From assembly GCA_009992615.1 (NCBI GenBank), contig JAACVA010000149.1:1-6577 (forward strand): a DNA stretch of 6,577 nucleotides, in the 5' to 3' direction. A model generated the notes under the pieces. That model was not told where the DNA came from, ran no database searches, and was given only the letters and a program-made list of their open reading frames with translations. Origin of the DNA: Rhodobacterales bacterium. GTDB taxonomy: Bacteria; Pseudomonadota; Alphaproteobacteria; Rhodobacterales; Rhodobacteraceae. Below, piece by piece: positions 5,700 to 6,577 of the stretch. The translations under genes and the position numbers were made by a program. Numbering within the stretch: the first letter of the stretch is position 1; every line of letters starts with the position of its first letter.

Positions 5700-6439
5700 G
5701 CGCCCTCTCCCAGATAGGCGCGGCGCACCCCGGCATCGGCGCGAATTTCGGCCACGCTGCCGGTGGCGATGATCTGTCCATAGACCAGAACGGAAATCCG
5801 GTCGGCCAAGGCAAACACCGCATCCATGTCATGTTCCACCAGCAGGATCGGCGCCTCGACCCTGAGCCCGTCCAACAGCGCCGTCAGCTCGCGTGACCCC
5901 TGCCCGCCCAGCCCCGCCATGGGTTCGTCCATCACGAACGCCTTTGGCCGCAGGGCCAGCGCAATCGCCACCTCAAGCTGGCGCCGCTGGCCATGCGACA
6001 GGTCAGAAACCCGCGTCGCCCGGTGATCCTGCAACCCGACCCGGCCCAACGCAGCCTCGGCCCGGGCGCGCACCGCCCCGCGCGCCAGGGCCGTGGCAAA
6101 CAGCGATACCCCCGCCGCCCCCAAGGCGCCCAGAATCGCGTTCTGCAACACCGTGTCTTCAGAGGCCAGCGCCGACACCTGAAAGGTGCGCGCCAGCCCG
6201 GCATGGGCCCGCGCCGCCACGCCCAGCGCGGTGATGTCCCGCCCGCCCAGCCTCACCTGCCCCGAATCCGGAGGCACCCAGCCCGCTATCTGCTGGATCA
6301 ATGTCGATTTGCCCGCGCCGTTCGGCCCGATCAGCGCATGAATTTCGCCGGCGCGCAGCGTCAGGGACACGTCGCGGCTGACCTCCAGCGCGCCATACCG
6401 CTTGCACAGGGCGCGGGTTTCCAGTGCCGGCTCAGCCAT
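5696..6439 (-). CDS. livG: LivG-like ATPase of a branched-chain amino acid-type (HAAT) ABC importer
   Basis: This is the partner ATPase of LivF in the same importer. Numbered from ATG 6439 it has 247 residues: Walker A GPNGAGKS (38-45), ARTFQ (83-87, the LivG-type Q-loop region), signature LSHGQRR (147-153), Walker B AFVMDEPMAGL (167-177) and a proper H-loop VEHDMD with H203. LSHGQ and the N-terminal order fit LivG rather than LivF. An in-frame start at 6481 would add 14 residues, but it lies well inside livM and the extra residues resemble nothing in the family. ATG 6439 overlaps the livM stop by 8 nt and fits coupled translation, so it is preferred. There is no strong ribosome-binding site. 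Confidence 0.92.
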   Translation of the reverse strand: MAEPALETRALCKRYGALEVSRDVSLTLRAGEIHALIGPNGAGKSTLIQQIAGWVPPDSGQVRLGGRDITALGVAARAHAGLARTFQVSALASEDTVLQNAILGALGAAGVSLFATALARGAVRARAEAALGRVGLQDHRATRVSDLSHGQRRQLEVAIALALRPKAFVMDEPMAGLGGQGSRELTALLDGLRVEAPILLVEHDMDAVFALADRISVLVYGQIIATGSVAEIRADAGVRRAYLGEGA

Positions 6440-6577
6440 GGCCACGCCGCGTGACAAGGCCAACAATCCCGCCGGGCGCAAACAGCACCACCCCCAGCAG
6501 CAGAGCCCCCAGCCAGATCAGCCAATACTCGGAAATGCCGCCCAGCAGATGTTCCAGCGTGATGAACAAAACCGCCC
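6432..6577 (-). CDS. livM: LivM-like permease, C-terminal 47 residues only
   Basis: The open frame enters from the right edge and ends at TGA 6432-6434. The visible part reads as a short amphipathic stretch (LEHLLGGISEYW), one strongly hydrophobic helix (WLGALLLGVVLFAP) and the ending GGIVGLVTRRGHG. A final membrane helix closing in LFAPGGI-GL is the usual ending of LivM permeases. Position directly before livG supports this. The fragment is short, so the name leans on both motif and gene order. Confidence 0.8.
   Translation of the reverse strand, partial: AVLFITLEHLLGGISEYWLIWLGALLLGVVLFAPGGIVGLVTRRGHG

Overview
The window reads as chromosomal DNA from a high-GC alphaproteobacterium, most likely Rhodobacteraceae (Roseobacter group). 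This rests on the GC-rich codon use, the tight overlapping operon style and the type of the proteins. No rRNA or other taxonomic marker is present, so the placement is an inference. Every gene I can support lies on the minus strand, so transcription runs from high to low coordinates.

Region 1 (about 5013-6577) is the 3' end of a branched-chain-amino-acid-type (LIV/HAAT) ABC importer operon. It holds the last 47 residues of a LivM-like permease, a complete LivG-like ATPase and a complete LivF-like ATPase. livM/livG overlap by 8 nt and livG/livF by 4 nt, which suggests translational coupling. The substrate-binding protein and LivH are not in the window.

Region 2 (4816-5012) is a 197-nt, relatively AT-rich intergenic stretch. 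It has a weak possible terminator for livF and a plausible sigma70-type promoter facing the next operon. It also has several inverted and direct repeats that could be operators.

Region 3 (1-4815) is a four-gene operon equivalent to the core of the Pseudomonas alginate machinery. It runs algD (GDP-mannose 6-dehydrogenase), alg8 (GT2 mannuronan polymerase), alg44 (co-polymerase with PilZ-like and membrane-fusion domains) and a manC/algA-type mannose-1-phosphate guanylyltransferase that runs off the left edge. The guanylyltransferase makes GDP-mannose, AlgD oxidises it to GDP-mannuronate, and Alg8/Alg44 polymerise and move the chain across the inner membrane. In Pseudomonas, algK-E-G-X-L-I-J-F lie between alg44 and algA. 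Here alg44 is followed directly by the guanylyltransferase gene, so any epimerase, lyase, acetylation or outer-membrane export genes must lie beyond the left edge or elsewhere.

The most interesting points are these. Alg44 has a PilZ-like domain in which most of the c-di-GMP-binding signature residues appear to be replaced. The guanylyltransferase departs from its family at two substrate-pocket motifs. alg8 contains an A8 tract forming an in-phase A-AAA-AAC slippery heptamer. A promoter-overlapping palindrome sits upstream of algD.
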